Assembly: GCA_963755815.1 (NCBI GenBank)
Contig: CAVWLF010000012.1
Coordinates: 1-64,000 of the forward strand
From: Palsa-506 sp963755815
GTDB taxonomy: Bacteria > Actinomycetota > Actinomycetes > Streptosporangiales > Streptosporangiaceae
DNA: 64,000 nt
Reading direction: 5' to 3'
Notes under the pieces: model-generated
Seen by the model: only the letters and a program-made list of their open reading frames with translations
The model's database searches: none
Told to the model about the DNA's origin: nothing
In this document: positions 25,457 to 37,302 of the stretch, piece after piece
Layout of the letters: each line of letters begins with the position of its first letter
Position numbering within the stretch: position 1 is the stretch's first letter
Position numbers and translations under genes: made by a program

Positions 25457-26228
25457 GGCCCCGGCCCGGCGGGGCCGGGAATTGCGCCGGCGCTATACGG
25501 CCGCGGACCTCGGGGTGCTGACCCGCGAAGAGGCGACCCGGTTCGCTCCCGGCGGGGACGGTGATCCGCAAACCGATGTCGTCCTGGCCTGGCAGCTGCT
25601 GTACCGGCTCGAGCCGGAGCTCTATGACCGGCTGGTCCGCGCGGAGCGGCTCCATCCGGGCATCCTCGGATGGCTGCCGCGTGACGCGGACCGGATCGTC
25701 GAGGTCGGCGCGGGCTCGGGACGGCTGACGCTCCAGCTGGCCGGCCGCGGGCGGGAGCTGGTGGCGATCGAGCCGGCCGGGCCGTTGCGCGAGCTGCTGC
25801 GGCGGAAGCTCGGGGAAACCGGGCACGCAGACTGCGCCCGGGTAACCTCGGGGTTTTTCGACGACCTGCCAGTCGCTAGCGGTTTCGCCGACCTGGTCGT
25901 CGCCTGCTCGGCGTTTACCCCGGCCTCGGGACATGGCGGCGAGGCCGGCCTGGCCGAGATGGAGCGGGTCTGCCGGCCAGGCGGCTGCGTCGCCATCATC
26001 TGGCCGAACAACCTCGACTGGCTCGCCGCCTTCGGCTACCAGTACGTCAGCTTCGGAGGGGAGATGTCGGCCGAGTTCGCCAGTCTCCAGGAGGCGATCG
26101 AACTGGCCGGAATCTTCTATCCCGGCGCGGCGGAGGAGGTCCGCCGCCGCGGCCGGCGCCGGGTCCCGTACCCGGTTCTGGGCATCAATCCGCCGCGTGA
26201 CCTGGCCTTCAAGGTGGTGGCCCGATGA
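25443..26228 (+). CDS. class I SAM-dependent methyltransferase
   Basis: Start chosen at GTG 25443, which overlaps the PTPS gene by 14 bases and gives 261 residues. SAM-binding motif I is RIVEVGAGSGRLTLQLAG. VAIEPAGPLRELLRRKL gives the acidic residue of motif II, and DLVVACSAFT the motif IV region. GGCVAIIWPNN lies before the C-terminal helices. An N-terminal helical region of about 80 residues precedes the fold and might bind the acceptor. The stop overlaps the glycosyltransferase start (ATGA at 26225-26228). Within this operon it probably methylates the pterin-derived or sugar intermediate; this is inference. Confidence 0.87.
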   Translation: MVRPEAPARRGRELRRRYTAADLGVLTREEATRFAPGGDGDPQTDVVLAWQLLYRLEPELYDRLVRAERLHPGILGWLPRDADRIVEVGAGSGRLTLQLAGRGRELVAIEPAGPLRELLRRKLGETGHADCARVTSGFFDDLPVASGFADLVVACSAFTPASGHGGEAGLAEMERVCRPGGCVAIIWPNNLDWLAAFGYQYVSFGGEMSAEFASLQEAIELAGIFYPGAAEEVRRRGRRRVPYPVLGINPPRDLAFKVVAR

Positions 26229-27335
26229 AGATCGCGATCATCGCGCCGCTGGTGACGGCCATTAGCGAGCCGCAGCGCGGCGGCTCGCAGGCGTTCGTGT
26301 CCGATCTCGCCCGGGGCCTGGCCCGCCGCGGGCACGACGTGCACGTCTATGCCGCGACGGGGTCCGAGATACCGGGGGTGACGGTAATCGACACCGGTAT
26401 CGATCCCCGGTCCCTGGCGGCCACGCTCTACCGGGCATCCGGGCCGGCCGCGACGGCCGCGGCCGCGCCCGACCCGGCCGCGGCCGAGGCGGCCTTTGCC
26501 AGCGCTTACGCGCAGGTACGGCAGGTCCGATACGACGTTATCCATAATCACGCCTTCGACCCGCCCGCGATCAGGCTGGCCACCACGCTGGCCCCGCCCG
26601 TGGTGCACACGCTGCACCTGCCGCCGGACGAGGCGGTAGCAGCGGCGCTCGGTCACGCTGCCCGGTGCGACAAACCGCCGGCGGTGGCCGCCGTCTCGGT
26701 CTTCCAGGCCAGCGCCTGGCGCCGGATTACCCGCGTGGCGGCGATCCTCCCGCCGTACGTGCCCACCGACGTGATTCCCTGGTCGCGGTCGGCCGGGGAC
26801 GGCGCCGTGTTCGCCGGCCGGCTGAAGCCCCGAGAAGGGAGCCGCCGAAGCTATCGATATCGCCCGCGCGGCGGGAATCCCGATCGACCTGTACGGCGAC
26901 GCCTACGACGCCGGATACGCCCGCGAGCAGATCGGCCCGCGCCGGGCCCAGCCGGGCGTGGCCGTCCATCCGGCCGTGCCGCGGGCATCCCTGTGGGCCG
27001 CGATGACCCGCGCGGCCGTCGTCTTGTGCCCGTCGGCGTGGGATGAGCCGTTCGGCATGGCCGCCGCCGAGGCGCAGGCCTGCGGGACTCCGGTGGTCGC
27101 GTTCAGGTGCGGCGCGCTCAGTGAGGTGATCGCCGACGGCGTGACCGGCTTCCTGGTCCCGCCCGGCGACATCCAGGCGGCCGCCGATGCCGTCGGCAAG
27201 ACCGCCGGAATCTCCCGCTCGGCCTGCCGCGACCATGCCACGACCCACCTGGACCTGCAGCGGAGCCTGGACGCTCACGAGCAGCTCTACCGGCTAGTGA
27301 CTGATCCAGGGGCCGGGGGCGAACCCGGTGGGTGA
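26225..27335 (+). pseudogene. glycosyltransferase family 4, frameshifted
   Basis: The first frame encodes the N-terminal GT-B half (MKIAIIAPLVTAISEPQRGG ... VYAATGSEIPGVTVIDTG ... HNHAFDPPAIRLATTLAPPVVHTLHLPP). It stays in frame to GAVFAGRLKP and then turns to nonsense. Skipping one C in the CCCC at 26828-26831 restores EKGAAEAIDIARAAGIPIDL and continues to the donor-binding half (LCPSAWDEPFGMAAAEAQACGTPVVAF) ending at 27335. The rejoined product is about 370 residues, normal for GT4 enzymes. Whether the indel is real or a sequencing error cannot be told here; the downstream codons are clean, favouring an error or a very recent mutation. It overlaps its neighbours on both sides. Confidence 0.88.
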
Positions 27336-28062
27336 CCAAGGGCACTGGCTGTCCGGACGGCTGGCGGTAGTCACCGGCGCCAGCCGCGGGATCGGCGCCG
27401 CCACCGCCGAGGCCATCGCCGCGGCCGGAGCGCACGTCTTCCTGGCCGCACGCGACGGCGAAGCCCTGGGCAACGTGGCCGGGCGGATCCGGCAGGCGGG
27501 CGGCGCGGCCACGCCGGTGCCGACTGACGTGAGCCAGGCCAGCGAGGTGGAGCGGCTCTTCGCCGCTGCGGAGCGGGCCGGCCGTCCCGCCGCCCTGGTC
27601 TGCGCGGCCGCGGTGCTGACGTCCGTGCCGTTCGCCGATACGACCCCGGAGACCTGGGAGCAGACGCTCCGGGTCAACCTGACCGGCTCGTTCCTCTGCT
27701 GCCGGGCGGCCTTCATCGCCATGCGCTCCGCCGGGGAAGGGCGGATCGTCAACATCGCCTCGCTGTCCGGCGTCTATGCCACCGAGAAGTTCCCCGGGCT
27801 CGCGGCCTACAACGTCTCCAAGTACGGGGTCATCGGCCTCACCGAGGCGATCGCGGTGGAAGGCAAGCAGCACGGCATCTGCGCCATCTGCGTGAGCCCG
27901 GGAGCCGTTGACACCCAGATGCTGCGTCAGGCCAACCCTGACCTTCGCCCCGGCCTGACCCCCGGTGATGTCGCAGCACTCATCGTCGCCCTGCTGGACA
28001 GCCCGCTGGCCCCGGCCAGCGGCGCGAACATCCCGCTGTTCTCCAACGCCGGACCGGGCTGA
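27328..28062 (+). CDS. SDR family oxidoreductase
   Basis: A 244-residue short-chain dehydrogenase from GTG 27328, overlapping the glycosyltransferase end by eight bases. The cofactor motif VVTGASRGIGAATAEAIA is at the N-terminus, the catalytic Ser in NIASLSGVY, and the YNVSK catalytic motif near residue 162. VCVSPGAVDTQM-like residues (AICVSPGAVDTQML) follow. It resembles FabG-like dehydrogenases that use NAD(P)H. As the last gene of the pterin-synthase operon it probably performs a ketone/alcohol step on the pathway product; the substrate is unknown. Confidence 0.93.
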   Translation: MGDQGHWLSGRLAVVTGASRGIGAATAEAIAAAGAHVFLAARDGEALGNVAGRIRQAGGAATPVPTDVSQASEVERLFAAAERAGRPAALVCAAAVLTSVPFADTTPETWEQTLRVNLTGSFLCCRAAFIAMRSAGEGRIVNIASLSGVYATEKFPGLAAYNVSKYGVIGLTEAIAVEGKQHGICAICVSPGAVDTQMLRQANPDLRPGLTPGDVAALIVALLDSPLAPASGANIPLFSNAGPG

Positions 28063-28089
28063 GCCAGCGGCTGACCGCGGCGCTCGCAC

Positions 28090-29340
28090 TCAGCGCGCTA
28101 GCGACCACAGATCCGCGCCGGAGTCGGCGAGCACAGCCCGATCGGGCCGGGCCCGCGCGGCCACCAGGCGCGCGCAGGCCGCCATCTCGGAGTCGCGATC
28201 CAGCTCGGGGTCGCCGCCGCGGTCCAGCCCGACGGCGGCCAGCACGCGCCCGTCGAGCAGGTAGAACCCGACCAGCCTGGCTTCCTCCAGGCTCCCGCGG
28301 ATAATGAAGTCGTCCCAGCTGGCGGCGTGGCCGACGTACTCGAGCTTGTGCTCGTACTGATCGGACCAGAAGGTATGGATGTAGCCGTACGGGGTGGCCG
28401 AGCCCAGCATCGACTTCGCGGCCGCGGTTCCCTGCTTTTCGGCGTTGTTGTAGTGCTCGACCCGGACCCGGCCGAACAGCGGGTGGAGGTGGTTGGCCAC
28501 ATCGCCGGCGGCAAAGACGTCCGCCGCGCTGGTCCGGCACAGTTCGTCGACCAGAATCCCGTTCTCCTGCGCGATCGACCGCCCCGCGACGGCCGGCACG
28601 TCGGGATGTATCCCGGCACCAACGACGGCAAAATCGCACTCAACCCGATCGCCGGTGGCGGTCACCACGGCTTCCAGCCGCCCGGTTCCCTCGAACGCGG
28701 CCACCTGAGTTCCGGCCCTCAACTCGACGCCGTTCGCGCGGTGGATAGCGCCGAATACCGCGCCCAGCTCCGCGCCGAGGACTCTGTCCAGCGGGGCGTG
28801 CCCGGGAAACACCGAGGTCACGCGAACCCCAAGCTGCGTGAGGGAGGCCGTCACCTCGCAGCCGATGAATCCCATGCCTACCACGACGGCGTGCCGGCCC
28901 GCGACTGCCTCCCGCTTGATTGCCTCGCAGTCCGCCAGCGTCCGCAGATAGTGGATCCCCGGCAGCTCAGCCCCGGGGAGCTGCAGGCGGCGATTCTGCC
29001 CTCCGGTGGCGAGCAGGACCTTCTGGTACTCAAGCTCCCGGCCCGAGCCCAGGGCCACCGTGTGCGCCGCGGCATCGACGGCCACGACACTGGATTGGAC
29101 CAGCTCGACCCCGTGCGCCTCATACCAGCCGGCCGGCCTGACATACCAGCCCTCGAGATCCTCCTCCGACCGCAGGTACGTCTTGGAGAGCGGAGGACGG
29201 CCGAAGGGAACACCTGGTTCCCGGCCGATGAGCACGACCCGGCCACCGAAACCCTCGTCCCGCAGAGTCGCGGCGGCGTTGCCCCCGGCCATGCCGCCGC
29301 CGACGATCACCATTGGCTTCGTTCCGGTTCCCGTAGGCAT
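28090..29340 (-). CDS. FAD-dependent oxidoreductase, ferredoxin reductase-like
   Basis: A 416-residue flavoprotein from the ATG at 29340. It has the FAD dinucleotide fold VIVGGGMAGGNAAATLR, the conserved RPPLSKTYL, a second NAD(P) fold VVVGMGFIGCEV, and the FAD-closing motif VFAAGDVANH. The C-terminal reductase domain includes FWSDQYEHKLEYVGHA. This is the layout of ferredoxin/rhodocoxin reductases and AIF-like proteins, which pass electrons from NAD(P)H to a ferredoxin or P450 partner. No ferredoxin or P450 gene is beside it. It converges on the SDR gene with 27 bases between them. Confidence 0.92.
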   Translation of the reverse strand: MPTGTGTKPMVIVGGGMAGGNAAATLRDEGFGGRVVLIGREPGVPFGRPPLSKTYLRSEEDLEGWYVRPAGWYEAHGVELVQSSVVAVDAAAHTVALGSGRELEYQKVLLATGGQNRRLQLPGAELPGIHYLRTLADCEAIKREAVAGRHAVVVGMGFIGCEVTASLTQLGVRVTSVFPGHAPLDRVLGAELGAVFGAIHRANGVELRAGTQVAAFEGTGRLEAVVTATGDRVECDFAVVGAGIHPDVPAVAGRSIAQENGILVDELCRTSAADVFAAGDVANHLHPLFGRVRVEHYNNAEKQGTAAAKSMLGSATPYGYIHTFWSDQYEHKLEYVGHAASWDDFIIRGSLEEARLVGFYLLDGRVLAAVGLDRGGDPELDRDSEMAACARLVAARARPDRAVLADSGADLWSLAR

Positions 29341-29366
29341 GGCAGTACATTCTGCCGGAGAGTCGC

Positions 29367-29834
29367 CTAGTCGCCCAGCCCCTGGCCGGCCGGCCAGGCG
29401 TCCAGTTCGGCCCAGACGGCTTTGCCCGTTGCGGTCTCCCGTATGCCCCACTTGCCGGCCAGGGCTTCCACCAGCACGAATCCGAATCCTGATTCGTCCA
29501 GCCCGACGGGCACGCGGGGCTGCGGCGGGCGCGGGTCGGCGTCGTGGACCTCGATCCGCAGCCAGCTTCCGGTGGCTTCCAGGCGTAGCGCGAGTACATG
29601 CCCGCCGGTGCGGGCATGCCGGACGACGTTGCCGACCAATTCCGAGACGAGCAGGACCGTCGTCTCCTCCAGGTGAGTCAGCTGCCAGGAGGCCAGCACC
29701 ATCCGGGTGGCTTTCCGGGCCAGCCCGGCCGACTGCAGGGATGCGGGCAGCACGATCTGCCGCGCCCGGCACGACTCCGCCGCAACGTCGTGGCGCGCGC
29801 ACGCTGCGCTGGATCCGTACAAGTCAGCCGGCAT
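29367..29834 (-). CDS. anti-sigma-type HATPase (RsbW-like kinase domain)
   Basis: A 155-residue single HATPase_c domain of the type abundant in streptomycetes. LLVSELVGNVVRHA is the N box, LRIEVHDADP the Asp strand, and DESGFGFVLVEALA a variant G box. WLRIEVHD and the final VWAELDAW close the fold. Such proteins bind sigma or anti-anti-sigma factors as serine kinases; no partner gene is adjacent. It lies 26 bases upstream of the ferredoxin reductase-like gene on the same strand. Confidence 0.88.
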   Translation of the reverse strand: MPADLYGSSAACARHDVAAESCRARQIVLPASLQSAGLARKATRMVLASWQLTHLEETTVLLVSELVGNVVRHARTGGHVLALRLEATGSWLRIEVHDADPRPPQPRVPVGLDESGFGFVLVEALAGKWGIRETATGKAVWAELDAWPAGQGLGD

Positions 29835-29942
29835 GCTTCGATAGTCGGAAACGTAGCTGAAATATAGCTCAGGACACGCTCAGGACATCCTGAATGCTTT
29901 CTGACCGCCAGCTGACAGCACCGGCCAGCCGACGGCCAGCGG

Positions 29943-31361
29943 TCACACCTCGGCCGTCGCCAGCACGCGCCCGGCCGAGACGGCTTCGAGCAGCCGCCGG
30001 TGGTCCTGCTCGTTCTGATCGGCATAGGCGATCGCGAAATCCGCTATGGCGTGATCGAAGGCCTCGCTACTGCCCAGGTAGCCGGAGATCATGGTGGCCC
30101 GTCCGGTCCGGGCGTGCGCACGGGCCAGCGCCCAGCCGCAGAGCCTGCCGTAGTAGTCGAGCTGGAGCGGGTCCATCAACGGGACGCTCATGCTGCCCTT
30201 CATGTCCCGCAGCTGGCGCACGTAGTAGTCCTTGTGGCTGGTGCCATCGGTGCCGATGCCGTTCGTCCAGCCGAGGAAAGGGTCGGTGGCGGCCTGCGTC
30301 AGCTGCTGGCCGATGACCACGCGCTCACCCTGGTGCGCGTATTCACTCTGGCCGGCGAACGGGGCCAGCACCGACTCCTGTGCCTCCTTGAGCTGGAGGA
30401 ACAGCGGCTCGTCCTCGCGATCCCCGATCAGCAGCATGACGAACGCCTCGGTCCCGACCGACCCGACGCCGACGACCTTGCGGGCGAAGTCGCCGAAGTA
30501 GAACCGGCGCAGCACCTCGCGCCGATCCGCGGGCAGCGTCTGCAGGTACAGCGCGACGGCGCTGCGAAGCTCCTCCAGGACGCCGGGGTAAAGCTCGATG
30601 GGGAATCGCACGATCACCGGATGAGCGGGCCGGATCCGATACTGCCCCTCGACCTGGTCGCACATTTTCAGGAACGCCTTGAGGCTCGTACGGCGCATCG
30701 CCTTCGATATGTCCAGGTGGCGCCGGCGTACGGCATCCTTCGGCTGAACCGCGTCGAACAGCCTGCTCACCTCGGCGACATCGATCCTGGAGTACCAGAC
30801 CTTGAGGAATCGCATGGCGGCGTAGTTCGCCATCTCGGTGCGATAGCTGCGGACCGTGAGGCGAGCCGCGGTATGGGCGTTGCGGTCCGAGAAGCCATTG
30901 TCCCGCGCGGCGACGGCGAAGCTGGCCGCGAGGCGCTTGACGTCCCATTCGAATGGCGCCGGGAGCGTCTCATCGAAGTCGTTGACGTCGAATACCAGGC
31001 GCCGGTCCGGCGCCGCGAACATGCCGAAATTAAGCAGGTGCGCGTCACCGCAGGCCTGCACCCGGATCTCGGTCGTGGGAGTGTGCGCGAGATCCCACGC
31101 CATCGGCGCCGCCGCGCCGCGGAAGTATCCGAACGGCGAGGCGATCATGCGCCCGTGCCGGATCGGGATCAGGTCCGCTACCCGCGTCTTGGCCTGCTCC
31201 TCGAGAATGGCGACCGGATCTGGCCGATCCTCCGGCGGCGCCCACTGCGCATGGCTTGACCGGGGCACCAGGTTGCGCCGCTCGCGGCCCCTGGCCCGCC
31301 ATTCGTCAGGCGTGAGCACCTCGTGCGGCGGGGCCAGCACACCGGGCGAAATCTTGCTCAT
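29943..31361 (-). CDS. DUF2252 domain protein
   Basis: A 472-residue protein fully covered by DUF2252. The signature ASPFGYFRGAA is near residue 74, RVQACGDAHLLNFGMFAAPDRRLVFDVNDFDET follows near 100-132, and DVKRLAASFAVAARDNG after it. These HGD/NDFDE motifs resemble the catalytic loop of kinase-like (APH-type) folds, so a small-molecule or protein kinase activity is plausible but unproven. The gene is monocistronic and divergent from the cation/proton antiporter gene. Confidence 0.9.
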   Translation of the reverse strand: MSKISPGVLAPPHEVLTPDEWRARGRERRNLVPRSSHAQWAPPEDRPDPVAILEEQAKTRVADLIPIRHGRMIASPFGYFRGAAAPMAWDLAHTPTTEIRVQACGDAHLLNFGMFAAPDRRLVFDVNDFDETLPAPFEWDVKRLAASFAVAARDNGFSDRNAHTAARLTVRSYRTEMANYAAMRFLKVWYSRIDVAEVSRLFDAVQPKDAVRRRHLDISKAMRRTSLKAFLKMCDQVEGQYRIRPAHPVIVRFPIELYPGVLEELRSAVALYLQTLPADRREVLRRFYFGDFARKVVGVGSVGTEAFVMLLIGDREDEPLFLQLKEAQESVLAPFAGQSEYAHQGERVVIGQQLTQAATDPFLGWTNGIGTDGTSHKDYYVRQLRDMKGSMSVPLMDPLQLDYYGRLCGWALARAHARTGRATMISGYLGSSEAFDHAIADFAIAYADQNEQDHRRLLEAVSAGRVLATAEV

Positions 31362-31571
31362 GAAGTCACCGATCCCTGATCGCGAGCACTGGCGGCGGCT
31401 GAGTGCTGCCAGCGGAATCCGCCCCGGCCCCCGCCCAGCTCAAATCCTCATCACAACTGAACCTTAGAGTGACGGCATTAGCCCGCATAGTCCGAGGGCC
31501 GCGGCAGCACCGGCCGGCCGGCCCAGCATGCAACACTGAACACTGAACTCGGCCGGATGTGGGGTTTGCGC

Positions 31572-32787
31572 ATGCCAGCTATCTCGTTCAATGATCTCCT
31601 GATCATTGCCGCGATCGCGGTTCTCGTTCCGGTCGTACTTGGCCTCCTGCCGGCGTTCCCGGTGCCGGGCGCCGTGCTGGAGGTCATCGCCGGGATCGTG
31701 GCCGGCCCTTCGGTGCTCGGCTGGGTGCACATCGATATCCCGGTCCGGGTGCTGAGCGGCCTTGGGCTCGGGATGCTGCTGTTCCTGGCCGGCCTGGAGA
31801 TTGACATCCGGCGGCTGCGGGGACCGCTCGGCCGGCTGGCCGGCTGGGCGTTCGGTGCCTCGGTGCTGCTCAGCCTCGGGTGCGCCTTCGCGCTGGACCT
31901 GGCCGGCCTGGTCGAGCCGGCCGCTGTTCCTGGCGATCGTCTTGATGTCGACGTCCGCCGGGCTGCTGCTGCCGTTGCTGAAGGACGCGGGGGAGGAGGA
32001 CACGCGTTTCGGCCAGCTCGTCATGACGGCCGCCGCCCTGGCCGAGGTGGGGCCGATCATCTTGCTGTCCCTGTTGTTCTCCGCGACGTCGAAGACGTCA
32101 GCTGAGCGGGTGGCCTCGCTGGTGGTCTTTCTCGCGCTGCTGGCCCTGTCCGGGCTCGCCCTGGGCCGGGTGCGCCGGATGGATCGCCTGGAGCGGCTGC
32201 TCAACCGGCTGGAAGACCGCAGCGCCCAGCTGCGCGTGCGGGCCGCGCTCACGCTCGCGCTGGGCTTCGGCGTCCTTGCCTACCGGTTCGGGTTTGCCGC
32301 GATTCTCGGCTCGTTCGCCGCCGGGCTGCTGGTGCGCATGATCGAGCTGTCCGGCAAGGACCCGCACCCGCACTTCCAGACGAAGCTGCAGGGCATCGGC
32401 TTCGGTTTCCTGATCCCGGTCTTCTTCATTGCCACCGGTGTCCAGTTCGACCTGAGGGCGCTGCTCAGCAACCCCACCGCGATCGCGGAAGTGCCGCTGT
32501 TCCTGCTCGCCCTGCTGCTGGTGCGGGGCCTGCCCGCGCTGCTGTACACGCGCCTCGTCGGCCACCGCCGCGCGGCGGTGGCCGGCCTGATGCAGGCGAC
32601 CACGCTCACCTTCGTGATCGTGGCTAGCCAGATCGGGCTGGCCGCCGGGCAGATCACCCCGACCGAGAGCGCCTCGCTGCTCGCCGCCGGGCTGCTATCC
32701 GCGGCCCTGTTCCCGTCCGCGGCCCTGCGGCTGCTGGTCACCCGCGGGCCTGCCCCCGAGCCGATCCAGCTGGAGGGAACCGGCTAA
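31572..32787 (+). pseudogene. cation:proton antiporter (CPA2 type), frameshifted
   Basis: The first frame (from ATG 31572, possibly 31557) gives the first helices: FNDLLIIAAIAVLVPVVLG, VIAGIVAGPSVLGW, LGMLLFLAGLEIDIRRL, then SVLLSLGCAFALDLAGLVEP. The protein continues in another frame from PLFLAIVLMSTSAGLLLPLL through GFAAILGSFAAGLLVRMIEL and IPVFFIATGVQFDLRALL to 32787. Removing one base around 31918-31923 joins them into a normal CPA2 antiporter of about 400 residues without a regulatory domain. The break is in a G/C-rich tract, so sequencing error is likely. Its role would be Na+ or K+ exchange for protons at the cytoplasmic membrane. Confidence 0.85.
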
Positions 32788-32884
32788 CCGGGCCAGGACG
32801 GCCGGCCTCATGCGGTAACCATGGCGGAACGAAGACCGGCCCGGAACCCGGCTGTGACCACGAGGACCTAACGCGGAGGACCGC

Positions 32885-33337
32885 ATGAGTTCATTCCAGC
32901 ACGTCCCGCACCCGCATATTCGGCATCGCAAGGCGGCCGGCCCGGCCAAGGTGGCTGACCAGTTCCCGCGGACTGGCCCGATCACGCGTTTCAACACGGC
33001 TTTCGCGCTGAAGATCACCGCAGCCGTCGGCTCCATGTGGTGCGCGTACATCTTCGCGATCATTGCGCTTTTCGGCCTGCCCGCTGCCATCCACAATGGC
33101 CTCGGCGGCATCGTGCAGTGGATTGCGCAGACCTTTATTCAGCTGGTGCTGCTCTCGATTATCATCGTGGGCCAGAACGTGCAGGCCGCAGCGTCGGACG
33201 AGCGGGCGGAGAACACCTACCAGGACGCCGAGGCGGTCCTGCATGAAGCCCTGCAGATCCAGGAGCACCTGCTGACCCAGGACCGGGAAATCGGCAGCCT
33301 CATCGCCAGGCTGGACTCTCTTCCGCCGGGCGCATAG
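32885..33337 (+). CDS. small two-helix membrane protein
   Basis: 150 residues from the ATG at 32885 behind GGAGG. A soluble, His-rich N-terminus (HVPHPHIRHRK) precedes two transmembrane helices (MWCAYIFAIIALFGLPAAI and TFIQLVLLSIIIVGQNVQ). A C-terminal coiled coil follows (AENTYQDAEAVLHEALQIQEHLL). The paired-helix plus GQN pattern recalls DUF1003 and low-affinity iron-permease-like small proteins, but the assignment is tentative. It follows the antiporter gene by about 100 bases and converges on the next gene. Confidence 0.75.
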   Translation: MSSFQHVPHPHIRHRKAAGPAKVADQFPRTGPITRFNTAFALKITAAVGSMWCAYIFAIIALFGLPAAIHNGLGGIVQWIAQTFIQLVLLSIIIVGQNVQAAASDERAENTYQDAEAVLHEALQIQEHLLTQDREIGSLIARLDSLPPGA

Positions 33338-33354
33338 CGCTATCTTGCGCGGTG

Positions 33355-34089
33355 TCAGGCCGCCGGCAGCCCGGGCTGCCGCAAGAGCAGGACCACAGCG
33401 AGAATCAGCAGGACGGTACCGAAACCGACCAGCGCGTAGCGGATGTTAACTAGCTTGAACGAGCTGCCGATGCCCACCAGGAACAGCACCGCGGCGAGGA
33501 AGACCGTAATGCGGACGTAGTCGTCGCTGACTAGCCCGCCATGGTTGCCCACGTCAAACTTCGTGTTGGCCTCCGTGTCGAGCGCATTGGCCTTCGCCAG
33601 GTCCGGCAGCTTGTACTGCGGCATGTAGGTCGGTCCGGGCGGCGCATTCTTGTTGTGCAGGGGATCAGTCGCCATCCAGGCGTTGAAGGCCACCCGGAAC
33701 TGCGGCCGGAAGCGGCGTATCGCGATGGCCTCCTTTTGCGGGCTGTTGAGGGTGAACGCGATGAACCAGGCGTTGAACGTCGAGGAGTCGAAGTTGCGGG
33801 TCGACTGGGCCTGGAGGTCGTAGCGCGTCGCCAGGTTGCGCATGGTGGACGACTGCGCGATTTCGATGCGCGATGCGGTGCCCCATCGCGCGGCCGCATA
33901 GCCGGCCCACGCGGCGGTGATCGTCACGAGTGCCAGCAGTATGGCCTCGCAGATCTGCACGATCCGGGAGTGCCGCTCTTCGCGCGTCCGGCCGCCGCCC
34001 TGATCGCCCGATCCCTCGTCCCGCTCGGCCTGCTCGCCGTGTTCGTGGAGCTTCTTACCGGCCTCGATGGGACTCAGGCCTTCCGGCAT
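33355..34089 (-). CDS. hypothetical membrane protein
   Basis: The ATG at 34089 is preferred because GGGAG lies eight bases upstream; the ATG at 34107 has no ribosome site. The 244-residue product has a charged N-terminus (KKLHEHGEQAERDEG), one helix near residue 50 (ICEAILLALVTITAAWAGYAA), a soluble domain of about 120 residues containing FNAWFIAFTLNSPQKEAIAI, and two C-terminal helices (VFLAAVLFLVGIGSSFKLV and YALVGFGTVLLILAVVLLL). No named family was recognised. Confidence 0.8.
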   Translation of the reverse strand: MPEGLSPIEAGKKLHEHGEQAERDEGSGDQGGGRTREERHSRIVQICEAILLALVTITAAWAGYAAARWGTASRIEIAQSSTMRNLATRYDLQAQSTRNFDSSTFNAWFIAFTLNSPQKEAIAIRRFRPQFRVAFNAWMATDPLHNKNAPPGPTYMPQYKLPDLAKANALDTEANTKFDVGNHGGLVSDDYVRITVFLAAVLFLVGIGSSFKLVNIRYALVGFGTVLLILAVVLLLRQPGLPAA

Positions 34090-34288
34090 AGCCGCTCTCC
34101 CACTCATCGCACTGCAGGTGCCTGACCACTCGGCGACCTGGGTCTCGGATACCGGCTGAGCGGCTCAAGCGCGCCCGCTATCGGTCATTATCGCGCCTGC
34201 GGCCCCGAGCCGGGTAACCCAGGTGGGGTGACCGCGCCGCGCGGTCCCGCCGCGGCCGGGCGCAAGTCAAGGCCAGGAGAATCTAGTT

Positions 34289-34302
34289 GCTATCACGATA
34301 GC
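34289..34302. promoter_or_regulatory. GCTATC-AC-GATAGC inverted repeat
   Basis: A perfect 6-bp inverted repeat with a two-base centre, followed at once by TTTT. It is AT-rich against its surroundings. It may be an operator; as a terminator it would be weak, since the stem is short and the loop too small. Confidence 0.3.
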
Positions 34303-34432
34303 TTTTCGTGGCGCCGCGTTTCGCCGGAGTTGGCCAGCCGTTCAATGGTAATGCTGATGCTGGCGGCAAAGCCCGGCGCAAATATCCGGTCAATGGCCGA
34401 AATCCGCAACTCCCGGCGCTGGCGGCGAGCCG

Positions 34433-34451
34433 TTCACCCTTCCCGGGTGAT
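34433..34451 (+). promoter_or_regulatory. GGGTGAT dyad, site 3
   Basis: TTCACCC-TTCCC-GGGTGAT: the left arm matches ATCACCC at six of seven bases. It lies about 130 bases before the glucosidase start and is one of the three most symmetric copies. Confidence 0.5.
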
Positions 34452-34582
34452 GAAGCGGGCCGGTCCGCTTGTTACGAAGGCATAGGTGGCTGGCCACGAA
34501 TATCGTCCGGCTCGCCGCGATCGCGGCGGCGGCCGGGTGAGGCCACCTGCGCGGGCTCTGTACACCAAACGGAGGGACTCCG

Positions 34583-37298
<2,716 letters not shown>

Positions 37299-37302
<4 letters not shown>

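Larger units (their letters stand above)
34090..34582. other. intergenic region before the glucosidase gene
   Basis: No supportable gene is seen in these 493 bases. The region contains a 6-bp inverted repeat (34289-34302), a GGGTGAT dyad (34433-34451), and a short stretch of lower GC around 34280-34400. It probably holds the promoters of the divergent membrane protein and of the glucosidase operon. Confidence 0.5.

Noticed and set aside
26820..26840. Programmed ribosomal frameshifting in the glycosyltransferase
   Set aside because: There is no slippery heptamer or obvious downstream structure, and three other genes in the window show similar one-base breaks in G/C tracts. Sequencing error or mutation is simpler.
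34228..34485. An 85-codon frame in the leader of the glucosidase operon
   Set aside because: Composition is not protein-like, there is no ribosome site, and it covers the inverted repeats that look regulatory.
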